Made by a program: the position numbers and the translations under genes. Of a stretch of DNA of 64,000 bases, positions 52,799 through 62,631 are shown in pieces. Numbering within the stretch: position 1 is the first letter of the stretch; the number at the start of each line of letters is the position of its first letter. The DNA comes from Thiogranum sp. (GTDB lineage Bacteria > Pseudomonadota > Gammaproteobacteria > DSM-19610), in NCBI GenBank assembly GCA_030148915.1, contig JASBSN010000123.1, positions 46,663 to 110,662 of the forward strand, read 5' to 3'. The notes under the pieces were generated by a model that saw only the letters and a program-made list of their open reading frames with translations, did not search any database and was not told the DNA's origin.

Positions 52799-55711
52799 TC
52801 AGGCCTTTTTCTTGCCGGCAAAATAAGTCAGCCAACGAACGCGTTTTTTCTCCCGCGTCTGGCCGGGCACGGTATGCAGCGTGTTGAACTGCGGCGAGGT
52901 GAGCTTGGCTTCGTCGGCCGCGGCCGGGTAGATACGCACGTGCACGTCGTACCAGCCCGCCTGACCGGTGACAGGATCCGAGTTGGAAAGGTGTTGACCG
53001 TCCTCGCAGGCGGGCAGCTCTTCGCTGATGACGTGGTTGAGCAGAAATCCCTGGTTGGCTTCGTTGGCGCTGGGATCCAGGCCCCAGGCGCCCGACGCCT
53101 TGCCGATGGCGTTCCAGGTCCACACCGTGCCGGGCTCCACGGATTCTGAATAGCGGCACAGGCAACGGACTTTGCCGTGCATGGATTCCACCCACATCCA
53201 ACCGCCGTCCTCGATGCCGGCTTCGCGCGCCGTTTTGCTGTTCACGTAGAGGAAGTTGTAGGTGTGGATCTGGCGCAGCCAGGCGTTTTGCGAATCCCAC
53301 GAGTGATACATGGCCATGGGCCGCTGGGTGACCGCGTTGAGCGGATACTTGTGCAGATCCGTGGCCTGGGACTCCAGCGGCTGGGAGTAGAACGGCAGCG
53401 GATCGAAGTGGGTGTCAATGCGTTTGCGCAGGCGTTGCGGCGGCTGTTTGCCGTCGGATTTGCCCTGCGCGGCGAGGCGGAATTTCTGCAGGACCTCGGA
53501 GTAAATATGGATGTTGATCGGCTCGGCATAGCGCGTCAGGCTGTGGCGCTTGGCCCACTCCAGGTAGCCCTGGTTCCAGTTGCGCATGTACTGGTAAGAT
53601 TTGGGTAGCTCGTAGTGGAACACGCAGTTGTTCTTTTCGTACATTTCCCACTGTTTGGGGTTGGGTTCGCCTTTCATGAACTTCTCGCCGCCCTTGCCGC
53701 GCCAGCCGGCGAGAAAGCCGATGCCGGAGTTGGGGGCGGTTTCGTAATTGATCACGAAATCCGGGTAGTCGCGGAACTTGCGGCTGCCGTCGTCCTTGGT
53801 AAACGCCGGCAGCTTGAGGCGTGAGCCCAACTCAATGAGCACCTCCTGGAAGGGTTTGCACTGGCCGGTGGGCGGCACTACCGGGATGCGCACCGAGTCG
53901 ACCGGGCCGTCGTACTCGGAGATCGGCCGGTCGAGCATCGACATGCAATCGTGGCGCTCCAGATACGTGGTGTCGGGCAGTACCAGGTCGGCGTAGGCCA
54001 CCATTTCCGACTGGAAGGCGTCGGCGACGATGAGAAACGGAATTTTATATTCGCCGTTTTCATCCTTGTCGTTGAGCATCTGGCGTACTTCAGAGGTGTT
54101 CATCGACGAGTTCCAGGCCATGTTGGCCATGAAAATCAGCAGCGTATCGATACGGTAGGGGTCGCCGCGCCAGGCATTGGTGATGGCGTTGTGCATCAGG
54201 CCGTGCACCGACAGCGGGTATTCCCAGGAAAACGCCTTGTCGATACGCACCGGTTCACCCTGCTCGTCGACAAACAGATCGTCCGGATCGGCCGGCCAGC
54301 CCAGCGGCATGCCATCGAGCGGCGTGTTGGGTTGTACGCCCGCGGGGCCGGTCGGGGTCTTGGCGCAGGGTGGTATGGGGCGCGGGAACGGCGCCTTGTG
54401 GCGAAAGCCGCCGGGGCGGTCGATGGTGCCCAGAATGCTCATCAGGATGGACATGGCGCGGATCGTCTGGAAACCGTTGGAGTGCGCCGCCAGGCCGCGC
54501 ATGGCGTGGAAGGCCACCGGGTTGCCGGTGACGTGATCGTGCTCGTTGCCCCAGACGTCGGTCCAGGCGATCGGCAGTTCAATTTTTTCATCGCGCGCGG
54601 TGATGCCCATTTCGTGCGCCAGGCGCCGAATGGTCTCCACCGGAATGCCGGTGATCCGCGACGCCCACTCGGCGTTGTATTGCTTGACGCGATCGACCAG
54701 CAGCTGGAAGGCCGGTTTCACCGGCGTGCCGTCTTCCAGGGTGAATTCTCCCAGCAGGTAGGGATCGACGCCCTCGGTGTGCATGGAAATCGGTTTATCG
54801 AGTTCGCGGTCCCACCACAGTTTGTTCTGCGGATCGAAGCAGCCCTCTTCCGGTGGTACTTCAAAGCGCACGAACATACCGTATTCACTGGAGTTTTCGT
54901 CCAGATTGACCAGCTCCGCCGCATTCGAGTACTGCACCAGATAGTCGCGATCGTAGAGACCCTGGCGGATAATCTCGTTGGTCAGCGCCAGGAACAGCGC
55001 GCCGTCGGTGCCCGGCTTGATGGGGATCCACTCATCGGCGATGGCTGAATAACCGGTGCGCACCGGATTGATGGAGATGAATTTACCGCCCTGGCGCTTG
55101 AACTTGGAAATGGCCATTTTCAGCGGATTGGAGTGGTGATCCTCGGCCGTGCCGATCATGACGAACAGCTTGGCGCGATCGAGGTCCGGGCCGCCGAATT
55201 CCCAGAACGAGCCGCCGATAGTGTAGATCATGCCGGCGGCCATGTTGACCGAACAGAAGCCGCCGTGAGCGGCGTAATTCGGTGTGCCGAACTGGCGCGC
55301 AAACATGCCGGTCAGCGCCTGCATCTGGTCGCGCCCGGTGAACAGGGCGAACTTCTTCGGGTCGGTGGCGCGGATGTCCGCCAGGCGTTCCTCGACCATG
55401 TCGAAGGCCTTGTCCCAGGGAATTTCGACGAAATCGTTGTCGCCGCGGTCGCTGCCGGGCTTGCGCATCAAGGGCTTGGTGAGGCGCGCCGGCGAGTACT
55501 GCTTCATAATGCCGGCGGAGCCCTTGGCGCAGATAATCCCTTTGTTGAGGGGGTGGTCGGGGTTGCCCTGGATGTACCGGACCTGGCCGTCGCGTAGCGT
55601 CACGCGGATACCGCAGCGGCAGGCGCACATATAGCAGGTGGTGTTCTTATTTTCGATGCGGTGACCCTCATCGAGGCTTTTGGACAAAGGGTCATGCAAC
55701 GGCTTGGACAT
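52799..55711 (-). CDS. soeA: Sulfite dehydrogenase molybdopterin subunit SoeA
   Basis: 970 residues, DMSO-reductase superfamily. The N-terminal [4Fe-4S] ligands are C26, C29, C33 and C61 (TCYMCACRCG ... IICAKGS). Molybdo-bis-PGD domains fill ~70-830, and the C-terminal cofactor-binding beta-barrel is at ~835-960. No Tat signal is present, which fits SoeA acting in the cytoplasm, unlike exported relatives such as polysulfide reductase. Together with soeB/soeC in the same order and with sat next door, a sulfite-oxidising role is strongly favoured. It is divergent from sat. Confidence 0.93.
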   Translation of the reverse strand: MSKPLHDPLSKSLDEGHRIENKNTTCYMCACRCGIRVTLRDGQVRYIQGNPDHPLNKGIICAKGSAGIMKQYSPARLTKPLMRKPGSDRGDNDFVEIPWDKAFDMVEERLADIRATDPKKFALFTGRDQMQALTGMFARQFGTPNYAAHGGFCSVNMAAGMIYTIGGSFWEFGGPDLDRAKLFVMIGTAEDHHSNPLKMAISKFKRQGGKFISINPVRTGYSAIADEWIPIKPGTDGALFLALTNEIIRQGLYDRDYLVQYSNAAELVNLDENSSEYGMFVRFEVPPEEGCFDPQNKLWWDRELDKPISMHTEGVDPYLLGEFTLEDGTPVKPAFQLLVDRVKQYNAEWASRITGIPVETIRRLAHEMGITARDEKIELPIAWTDVWGNEHDHVTGNPVAFHAMRGLAAHSNGFQTIRAMSILMSILGTIDRPGGFRHKAPFPRPIPPCAKTPTGPAGVQPNTPLDGMPLGWPADPDDLFVDEQGEPVRIDKAFSWEYPLSVHGLMHNAITNAWRGDPYRIDTLLIFMANMAWNSSMNTSEVRQMLNDKDENGEYKIPFLIVADAFQSEMVAYADLVLPDTTYLERHDCMSMLDRPISEYDGPVDSVRIPVVPPTGQCKPFQEVLIELGSRLKLPAFTKDDGSRKFRDYPDFVINYETAPNSGIGFLAGWRGKGGEKFMKGEPNPKQWEMYEKNNCVFHYELPKSYQYMRNWNQGYLEWAKRHSLTRYAEPINIHIYSEVLQKFRLAAQGKSDGKQPPQRLRKRIDTHFDPLPFYSQPLESQATDLHKYPLNAVTQRPMAMYHSWDSQNAWLRQIHTYNFLYVNSKTAREAGIEDGGWMWVESMHGKVRCLCRYSESVEPGTVWTWNAIGKASGAWGLDPSANEANQGFLLNHVISEELPACEDGQHLSNSDPVTGQAGWYDVHVRIYPAAADEAKLTSPQFNTLHTVPGQTREKKRVRWLTYFAGKKKA

Positions 55712-56044
55712 AATTATTGATCTCTGTGGGCGCTCGGCAGTCGCCGAAAGACTGAGTAATTTACTAGACTATTGTCGGTATTGGCTAATAAGCGTTTCTG
55801 AAATACGCATAAGATATCGTAATATACTAATATACTAAGAGGTTTTAACCAAATAATAACAAACGCTTGCGTATAGGGTATAGCATAAAGAAAAGAATAA
55901 GATGCCTTTATGCTTGAGTAAATTAAAACTGCTGGAATTCCGTCAAAACATCAGTAAGGTAACACCCCCTGCGGGGCGCCGGGTGGGTCGGCGCACCCGA
56001 ATATAACCTCTTAATAGATAGAAATCACACGGGTAAGGAGTCTT
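55712..56044. other. AT-rich divergent promoter region between soeA and sat
   Basis: 333 bp, markedly more AT-rich than the rest of the window. It contains a tandem ATATACTA (around 55821-55835) and the inverted pair AAGCGTTT (~55789) and AAACGCTT (~55861), possible operator halves for a shared regulator. A GC-rich hairpin (CCCCCTGCGGGG and GGTGGGTCGGCGCACCC, ~55964-55998) lies in the sat leader. No small gene was found. No single -10/-35 pair could be fixed with confidence. Confidence 0.6.
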
Positions 56045-57262
56045 ATGTCCAGTCTTGTGAAGCCACACGGTGGCGGTAACCTCAAACCGCTGCTCCTCTC
56101 AGGCGACGCCCTGGCGGCCGAAAAGCAGCGTGCTGCCTCCTTGTCACGCGTTAACATCTCGTCACGAGAGGCCGGTGACATCATCATGATGGGCATCGGG
56201 GGTTTCACTCCGCTGGAAGGTTTCATGACGCGCGCCGATTGGGAAGGTGTGTGCGACGGCATGAAGATGGCCAACGGCCTGTTCTGGCCGATCCCGGTAA
56301 CGCTCTCCACCGATCAGGCCACCGCAGACGGTATTAAAGAAGGCGACAGCGTGGCGCTTTACGACAGCGAGCGTGACGAAGTGCTGGCCACCATGACGGT
56401 GACGGAAAAATACAGTATCGACAAAAACCACGAGTGCATGATGGTCTACAAAACCACCGATACGGAGCACCCGGGGGTGAAAATGGTCATGGAGCAGGGC
56501 GATGTCAACCTCGCCGGTCCCATCAAGGTGCTCTCGCAAGGCGGTTTCCCCGAGCAGTACGGCGAGCAGTTCATGACCCCGGCGCAAACCCGCGCCGAAT
56601 TCGAAAAACGCGGCTGGAAAACCATCGCCGCTTTCCAGACCCGCAATCCCATGCACCGCTCGCACGAGTATCTGGCGAAAATCGCCATCGAGACGCTCGA
56701 TGGCGTGCTGATCCATTCGCTGCTGGGTAAGCTGAAGCCGGGCGATATTCCCGCCGATGTGCGCAGCAACGCTATCGGCACCCTGATTGAAAATTATTTT
56801 TCCGATAACACGGTGATCCAGGCCGGCTATCCGCTGGACATGCGCTACGCCGGGCCGCGCGAGGCTTTGTTGCACGCCCTGTTCCGGCAGAACTACGGCT
56901 GCTCCCACCAGATCGTCGGCCGCGACCACGCCGGCGTCGGCGATTATTACGGCCCCTTTGACGCCCACCACATTTTCGACGAACTGCCGGCTGATGCCCT
57001 TGAAACCGAGCCGCTGAAAATCGACTGGACCTTCTGGTGCAATAAGTGCGACGGCATGGCGTCAATGAAGACCTGTCCGCACGAAGGTTCCGACCGCATC
57101 CTGCTCTCGGGCACCAAGCTGCGCAAGGCATTGTCGGAAGGCGAGGACGTGTCGGACAAATTCTCGCGCCCCGAAGTCCTGGAAATCCTGCGCGCCTATT
57201 ACGGCAGCTTGAAGGACGAGGACAAGGTCGAGATCAAGATGTCGGGGCACTCGGCCAAGTAA
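56045..57262 (+). CDS. sat: ATP sulfurylase (sulfate adenylyltransferase), dissimilatory type
   Basis: 405 residues, single-chain Sat. Active-site motifs are QTRN (198-201) with HRSH (204-207), and GRDHAG (292-297). A zinc-binding-like segment ([19 protein letters not shown], ~residues 332-350) is typical of Sat from sulfur oxidisers and sulfate reducers. It is not the CysDN type used in assimilation by most gammaproteobacteria. In oxidisers it runs APS + PPi to sulfate + ATP. TAAGGAG precedes the ATG. The aprBA partner is not in the window. It is divergent from soeABC. Confidence 0.96.
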   Translation: MSSLVKPHGGGNLKPLLLSGDALAAEKQRAASLSRVNISSREAGDIIMMGIGGFTPLEGFMTRADWEGVCDGMKMANGLFWPIPVTLSTDQATADGIKEGDSVALYDSERDEVLATMTVTEKYSIDKNHECMMVYKTTDTEHPGVKMVMEQGDVNLAGPIKVLSQGGFPEQYGEQFMTPAQTRAEFEKRGWKTIAAFQTRNPMHRSHEYLAKIAIETLDGVLIHSLLGKLKPGDIPADVRSNAIGTLIENYFSDNTVIQAGYPLDMRYAGPREALLHALFRQNYGCSHQIVGRDHAGVGDYYGPFDAHHIFDELPADALETEPLKIDWTFWCNKCDGMASMKTCPHEGSDRILLSGTKLRKALSEGEDVSDKFSRPEVLEILRAYYGSLKDEDKVEIKMSGHSAK

Positions 57263-57313
57263 CGACTCCAGGGGGCCATGCGGTTAATCGCAGCTAAGGC
57301 CTTCTTTGCACGC

Positions 57314-58366
57314 TCAACTGTTCCCATGAGCGCGGGCCTGTGGCGGGTGTCCGGCACCGGCTGACGAGGCCGGCTGCGTACTCGGCGTCTTATCCGGCGC
57401 CGCCCTCGCCGATACCAGTTGGTCGCGCCCGGCCGCCTTGATTAAGGCGTCGCCGCTGGCGCCGGTCAAACGGAAGTACTCCGGCCGGTTGGACACTTTC
57501 AGGACGTAATCCTTCTCCTGGCCGCGGCGACCCAGTCGATAGCTCAGGGTACTGCCGTTTTTACGCTCGACCTTGAACGTCAGCTGCGGTGCCTGCAGAG
57601 CGTAACCGGGCAGCGCCTTGGAGCCGAGCACCGAGGCAAAATTCAGCGTCGCGACCTCCTGCACCAGATCGGCCGTGTGAGCCTGATTGAGCGCCTCGCC
57701 GTCGGGTAAACCTTTCGCCGTCCACGGGCGGTCAGCGCCGGGCGCGCCGGTCTTGTTGGCCGTGCTCGCCGAGGACGGTAGGCGCGACAGGTCGAGCCCC
57801 GCCAGATCGATCTGTTCAATATCGGCCGCCGGTAGGTGCAGCAATGCCTTGTCTTCCCAGTTCTCGGCGCTCAATGGTACGTCATAAGTCCCCAGCTGCG
57901 TGGTATACACGGCATCGTCTTTTGCTGTACGTGCATGCACCCGCCGCACGCCCGGGGATGTGCCTAGGTAGAGGGTGGCCAGGGTGGAGCCGTCGCCCGC
58001 CAGCACCAGCTTGCGCTCGTAGTGCGTGTCACTCACTTTAAAGCGTTTCTGCGCACCCGCCGTGGTCGCCACCGCGAAGCCGCGTCGCAGGCCTTGCAGT
58101 AGGCTTATTAGATGCTCGACCTTGCTCTGGTCGGCTGGAAAGTTCTCGGTGTCAGGCAGTACCCAGAGCTTGTCGTGCTTGGCCAGTAGCAGATGTTGTT
58201 GGTCCGGCCCGTCGATTTCCAGTCGATCGGGGGTATGTCCACCGAGGTTGAGCAAAGGCGTGTTCGGTCGCGCCGCGGCAAGATCCGGGGCGCTGAAACT
58301 CATGCTCACCGCCAACACCAATTGTACCGCCAGTAACGCGGCCAGTAGTTTTACAGTTTTTTGCAT
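57314..58366 (-). CDS. DUF4340 domain-containing lipoprotein-like/envelope protein
   Basis: 350 residues. An N-terminal hydrophobic segment (KLLAALLAVQLVLAVSMSFS) anchors or exports it. The rest is the DUF4340 fold, with repeated GxxLWVLPD/LxLxxxxD-type strands and a LLQGLRRGFAVATT segment. It lies 3 bp after the GldFG-like gene, the usual position of DUF4340 partners of Gld-type ABC transporters. The C-terminal ~30 residues are proline- and serine-rich. Molecular role unknown. Confidence 0.85.
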   Translation of the reverse strand: MQKTVKLLAALLAVQLVLAVSMSFSAPDLAAARPNTPLLNLGGHTPDRLEIDGPDQQHLLLAKHDKLWVLPDTENFPADQSKVEHLISLLQGLRRGFAVATTAGAQKRFKVSDTHYERKLVLAGDGSTLATLYLGTSPGVRRVHARTAKDDAVYTTQLGTYDVPLSAENWEDKALLHLPAADIEQIDLAGLDLSRLPSSASTANKTGAPGADRPWTAKGLPDGEALNQAHTADLVQEVATLNFASVLGSKALPGYALQAPQLTFKVERKNGSTLSYRLGRRGQEKDYVLKVSNRPEYFRLTGASGDALIKAAGRDQLVSARAAPDKTPSTQPASSAGAGHPPQARAHGNS

Positions 58367-58369
58367 GCC

Positions 58370-61264
58370 TCATACCTCCGCAAGAATCAAGCGATAACGC
58401 CGCTGGGCGTTACGCCGCGCCCAGGTCCGCACCAACCCTACGGCGAGCAGCCCCAACAACGCCAGCGCGTAGTTGAGATATTCCCAGAACATCTGGGTGC
58501 TGCGGTCCATCGGTAACAGCGTGCGCGCAAACTGCGCCCGACTGCGGATACCTAACAGGCCGCGGTCTTCCAGCGACCAGTCGATGGCGTTTTGCAGAAA
58601 ATCCAGCGGTCGCGTGTAACGCGTGCCCAGCCCTTCGGAAGCCAGGTTCAATACTGCGTCGTCGGCGAACGTATCGGAAGCCACCAGAATAATACGGGAT
58701 GACTCCGGCGATCGATTGATGACATTGGTGATCGGGGGCGGCGCTTCGGCCGGCGAGGTCTCGTCCGCTTTGGCATCGGTGTTGACCGTTTTGCTATCCG
58801 TCTTGGCTGGCGCGACCTTATCCGGCTGTTTCGCCAGCGGCGATTCAGCGCCCTTGAAATAGGAATCGAACCGCCCCTCCACGGCGACGGCCAACAGCTG
58901 CGCGCCGCGCTTGGCGCCGGGTTTGAAGCCGGTTTTCGGCCACACGCGGTAGTCGGGCACGAGGTTTAAATCACCGGACAACCAACTGCCTGGGGACGAA
59001 CGGAGCAACGGTGTGACTTTGCGTTCTTTGTTGGGCTTATCGTCCAGCACGATCGGTGAAACCCAATTCAGCGTGATCTGGCCGAGCGAAGCGGTGATGG
59101 CGTTGTTAGCATTCAGCCCTGCGGCGCGGATATCGGGGAAATGCGGGTAGGGAAGCATGCGGATTTCGTTAATCGGCAGCCCGCCAAGGTTGCGCCGTAC
59201 CGGCACCGGCAGCGAGGCGTCCTGCGGGTCGAGCACCATGGTCTCGCCGATACTGATACCGTTGTGCTTAAGCCATTTTTCCAGTCCCGAGGAATGCCGG
59301 TGCGCGCTCAGACTGTCGGTCACCTCGATGCTGAAAGGCGAACTGGCCAACACTACACTGCCCCCCTGCATCAGGAACTGATCAACGGCGAATATCTGTT
59401 TCTCATCGAGCGCGTCGGGAGCGAGAAGCAGCAGGAGATCGGCGTCATCCGGCACGCGGCCGTTCTTGAGGTCGGTATCTTCGAGCCGCGTATTGGCCGA
59501 CAGTGCATCGCTAAGCTCAGAATAACGCTGGGCGTGCGGGCCGTACGCCGCCGGTTTGACCACCGCCACCGTTTTCAGAAAACCGGGTGCCAAACGCTGC
59601 AGGGCGGCTTCGAGCGATCGCTTCAGCGCGGCGCGGTTGAGCTGCGCCGGCAGCGGCACCTGGATTGTCTGGCCGTTGTACTTGAGCAGCATGTAAAACC
59701 AGAAGGGCTGCGGATCCAACAGGCTGGCAACCTGCGGCGAGAATCCATAGTCGTGCTTAAGAGTCTTTGCCAGGTTGCCGCCGTCAGCGTCGGGATCCTG
59801 AAAATGGGCGGTGAACTTGCCGCCGGATTCTTGCTTCAACTCGGCCAGCACGGCGTCGAGCTCTTTACGCAATGCCACCAGTTGTTGTGGCAGCCGTGCG
59901 TCCGGCGACATATAGCCCTCGAAGTGAACCGGTTTGCGCAGCGTTTCGAAGGGGCTGCCGCCCGCCTGGTAAGCATTCAACACTTTGCGGATCGAGCGGG
60001 TAATCGCGTATTCCGGGTTCTTTAGCCCTACCTCCAGATCGCCCTCACCGCGCGCTTTTACTTCGACCAGGTCGCGGTAGTTCAACACCTGGTACTGATC
60101 ACCGTAGGCAATGAGAATATCGAAATAGGAACTGACCACCGAGGACTGGTATCGGTTTGCCACCTGGAAGGGCACGGGTTTGATAGCGTATTTAGCGGCG
60201 GCTTGTTCGGCCAGCTGCGGGTCGTCGTGCGGGTCGACGAACTCCACCCGTACATGCCCCTTGGCGGCCACAGCATATTCTTCGAGTAGATCTTTCACTT
60301 GCGGCACCAGCGGCGCCAGTAACGGATGAGTCTTGGCGGAGAAATAGCCTCGGATCAGCAGCGGCTCCTGCAATTCACCCAGATAGCGCCGCGTGGCGCC
60401 GGACAAAGAGTAAATATGGCCCCGCGTCATATCGGCGCGGGCCCAGGTGATCTGGTCGAGCCACAGGTTAGCGGCGACGAAATTAGCCACGGTGAGCCCA
60501 ACCAACAGAAACCACAGGCGGTGCCGCGCAGTAGTGGGGTTACCCGCCCAACGCAGCCGCTCGAGCGCAAACAGATTCAGCGCCAGGAACACCCCGACAA
60601 TCGACAGGTAGTAGTAGAGATCGCGCAGGTCGAGCACGCCGCGGGTGATCGACTCGAACCGCGAGCCGCTACCGATCAATGCCAGAAGATGACCGACCGG
60701 CCCGCCGAACAGCGTTGTCAGCGTGGGCGAGCCGAGTAGATAGAACAGACCACAGACAACCACGGTGAGGATCAGAGCGACAATCGGGTTGTCGGTGCGC
60801 GCGCTCATGTACAGACCGATCGCGACATAGGCGGCGGCCAGGAACAAGGCCGCCACGTAACCGCCGAAGACCGGACCCCAGTCGAGCGGTCCGAGTTCGG
60901 CCACCGTTATAGGTAGTGGTAAGGTCAGCAACAAGGCTACCGCCACCAGCGCCAGACCAGCAAAGAATTTGCCGAACACCAACTGCCAAGGCGCCACGGG
61001 ACTGGTCAGCAGGCTTTCGAGGGTGCCGGAGCGCCGTTCCTCGGACCAGGCGCGCATCGTCAACGAGGCGACCAGAAAAATCAACAATACCGGCATCCAA
61101 TGGAACAGCGGCCGCACGTCAGCGAGGTTGCGTGCAAAAAAGGTTTCCACCCAAAAGACGATAAACAGGGTCACCGCCAGAAACGCGCCCAGAAACAGGA
61201 AGGCGGCCGGCGAAGCGAAAAAGCCGCTGAATTCCTTGCGCGTAATGCGTAGCGTCTCAGCCAT
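58370..61264 (-). CDS. GldF-GldG fusion: ABC-2 permease joined to Gld-type extracytoplasmic domain
   Basis: 964 residues. The start at 61264 (MAETLRITRKEFSGFFASP) begins the ABC-2 permease, which overlaps the ATPase gene by 8 bp. Residues ~1-240 hold about six membrane helices of a GldF-type permease, including the TMRAWSEERRSGTLESLLTSP motif. A further helix (~255-275 and ~295-315) leads to the GldG-type region (~330-900) with ThuA/Gld-like Rossmann folds, and a final helix at ~925-945. The name derives from Bacteroidetes gliding genes; here it marks an ABC exporter of unknown cargo, not gliding. Confidence 0.9.
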   Translation of the reverse strand: MAETLRITRKEFSGFFASPAAFLFLGAFLAVTLFIVFWVETFFARNLADVRPLFHWMPVLLIFLVASLTMRAWSEERRSGTLESLLTSPVAPWQLVFGKFFAGLALVAVALLLTLPLPITVAELGPLDWGPVFGGYVAALFLAAAYVAIGLYMSARTDNPIVALILTVVVCGLFYLLGSPTLTTLFGGPVGHLLALIGSGSRFESITRGVLDLRDLYYYLSIVGVFLALNLFALERLRWAGNPTTARHRLWFLLVGLTVANFVAANLWLDQITWARADMTRGHIYSLSGATRRYLGELQEPLLIRGYFSAKTHPLLAPLVPQVKDLLEEYAVAAKGHVRVEFVDPHDDPQLAEQAAAKYAIKPVPFQVANRYQSSVVSSYFDILIAYGDQYQVLNYRDLVEVKARGEGDLEVGLKNPEYAITRSIRKVLNAYQAGGSPFETLRKPVHFEGYMSPDARLPQQLVALRKELDAVLAELKQESGGKFTAHFQDPDADGGNLAKTLKHDYGFSPQVASLLDPQPFWFYMLLKYNGQTIQVPLPAQLNRAALKRSLEAALQRLAPGFLKTVAVVKPAAYGPHAQRYSELSDALSANTRLEDTDLKNGRVPDDADLLLLLAPDALDEKQIFAVDQFLMQGGSVVLASSPFSIEVTDSLSAHRHSSGLEKWLKHNGISIGETMVLDPQDASLPVPVRRNLGGLPINEIRMLPYPHFPDIRAAGLNANNAITASLGQITLNWVSPIVLDDKPNKERKVTPLLRSSPGSWLSGDLNLVPDYRVWPKTGFKPGAKRGAQLLAVAVEGRFDSYFKGAESPLAKQPDKVAPAKTDSKTVNTDAKADETSPAEAPPPITNVINRSPESSRIILVASDTFADDAVLNLASEGLGTRYTRPLDFLQNAIDWSLEDRGLLGIRSRAQFARTLLPMDRSTQMFWEYLNYALALLGLLAVGLVRTWARRNAQRRYRLILAEV

Positions 61265-62186
61265 GCGCCACCTCCTGCGTCGCCTCGACGGCGTTGACTT
61301 GCGCGAACAGGGTTTCCAGGTCCCGCTGCTCGGGTTGCAGGGCGTAGAGCCGCCGGCCGGCGGCGGACAAGGCGTCCACCACGCGCGGTGCGGTATCGGC
61401 ATCGGCCTGCAGCGCATAGCTCCAGCGACCGTTGCTCCGACCGCGCGGCTCCACCGCACGAACGCCTTTGACCGCCGATAACGGCGCTTCGGCCTCGGCA
61501 TCGACACAGACCAAGAGCCGCCCCCCTTGTTGTAATGTGTCCAGGCGCGCGTCCACTACCAGTTTGCCGCTACGCAGGATTAACACCCGGTCACATACCG
61601 CCTGCACCTCTTGCAGAATGTGGGTGGAAATCATCACGGTGGCGGTTTTTGCCAACTCGCGAATCAAATCGCGCATCTGCAGAATCTGGGTCGGGTCGAG
61701 TCCGTTGGATGGCTCGTCGAGGATAATGATATCGGGTCTGTGCAGGATCGCCTGGGCGACACCGGCGCGCTGCCGGTAGCCGCGTGACAAAGTGTGTATG
61801 GGCTGGGTGGCTTTTTCCCGTAACGCTGTACGGCGGATGGCATTGGCTATGGCCTGCGGCCGTTCGGCTGGCGCTAAGCCGTGCAGACCGGCCTGAAAAT
61901 CCAGGTAGTCGAGCACGCTCATCTCAGGGTATACCGGGCAGTTTTCCGGCAGGTAACCGATGCGCGCCTGAATCCTGCGGGTATCCCGGCCGATCTCCAG
62001 ACTGTCTACGCGGATAACACCGGACGTCGGTTCCAGATACCCGGTCAACATTTTCATAATACTGGTCTTGCCAGCGCCGTTGTGACCCAGCAATCCGACA
62101 ATCTCGCCCTGCCCGATTTGAAACGACACATCGTCTACCGCAACAAATTCGCCGTAGCGACGTGTCAGCTGTTCAACCTGAATCAT
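61257..62186 (-). CDS. ABC transporter ATP-binding protein (GldA-like)
   Basis: 309 residues from the ATG at 62186. Walker A GHNGAGKTS (~residues 35-43), the LSRGYRQRAGVAQAI signature region (~131-145), Walker B IIILDEPSNGLDP (~151-163) and the switch His in STHILQEV are intact. The C-terminal ~80 residues form the domain usual in GldA/CcmA-like ATPases. It energises the permease fused in the next gene. AGGA stands immediately before the ATG. Confidence 0.93.
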   Translation of the reverse strand: MIQVEQLTRRYGEFVAVDDVSFQIGQGEIVGLLGHNGAGKTSIMKMLTGYLEPTSGVIRVDSLEIGRDTRRIQARIGYLPENCPVYPEMSVLDYLDFQAGLHGLAPAERPQAIANAIRRTALREKATQPIHTLSRGYRQRAGVAQAILHRPDIIILDEPSNGLDPTQILQMRDLIRELAKTATVMISTHILQEVQAVCDRVLILRSGKLVVDARLDTLQQGGRLLVCVDAEAEAPLSAVKGVRAVEPRGRSNGRWSYALQADADTAPRVVDALSAAGRRLYALQPEQRDLETLFAQVNAVEATQEVAHG

Positions 62187-62631
62187 TCCTGCCCCCAAGT
62201 CTTTGCATGCCGCTACGTGATAGCGCATAGCGTTCGGTGAAACTGAACTCACGCAGGGAACGAATCCCTGATAGGAGTAAAAACTTCGTGAAGCAACACG
62301 GGTAAGGAAAATACTCAGGGAAAACCAATAGCGAAGAACAAACGACGAAAAGGGCGCGGAGCAGGCGCGGACCTAGCCCGTCCTGCCCCGATCTTCATGC
62401 ACATTAGCTGCTCTTTAACTCTCGTGCCGGTGGATCGAGCCAATAGATTCTGGCGTACCGCAAAAGTTCCCGGTTCATGGCCCGCGGCGCCTGATCGTGA
62501 GCCAAGGGCTATAATTCGAGCGCCGGGTACGATTGGTGGGAAGGCGTGTCGGGGATTGATGCGTTCAGGTCTCCGCATCATACGTGCGGATGCATTTTCC
62601 GGCGCCAACGAGGGCGCCGTTACTTGCGGTG
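62187..62631. other. 445-bp gap between the Gld ATPase and the Nudix fusion gene
   Basis: No gene was recognised. Reading frames here have no credible start sites and match no family I know. A TATAAT stands at 62510-62515 on the plus strand without a -35 partner. A short hairpin GGCGCC-aacgag-GGCGCC (62601-62618) lies just past the Nudix gene stop and may be its terminator, although the U run is absent. Beyond that I see nothing. Confidence 0.6.

Noticed and set aside
53951..55048. 365-residue frame antisense to soeA
   Set aside because: Composition is that of a mirrored coding frame; it lies wholly inside soeA, which is strongly supported by its Cys and cofactor motifs.
52799..55711. Polysulfide, thiosulfate or tetrathionate reductase instead of SoeA
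   Set aside because: No Tat signal, gene order soeA-B-C with a DmsC-type anchor, and sat adjacent favour cytoplasmic sulfite oxidation; phylogeny would settle it.
59141..60025. 294-residue frame antisense to the GldF-GldG fusion
   Set aside because: Shadow of the real gene; no domain, start signal or conservation cue.
57314..62186. Gliding motility system
   Set aside because: Only the Gld-type ABC exporter genes are present; no gliding-specific secretion or adhesin genes are seen, so the name reflects homology only.
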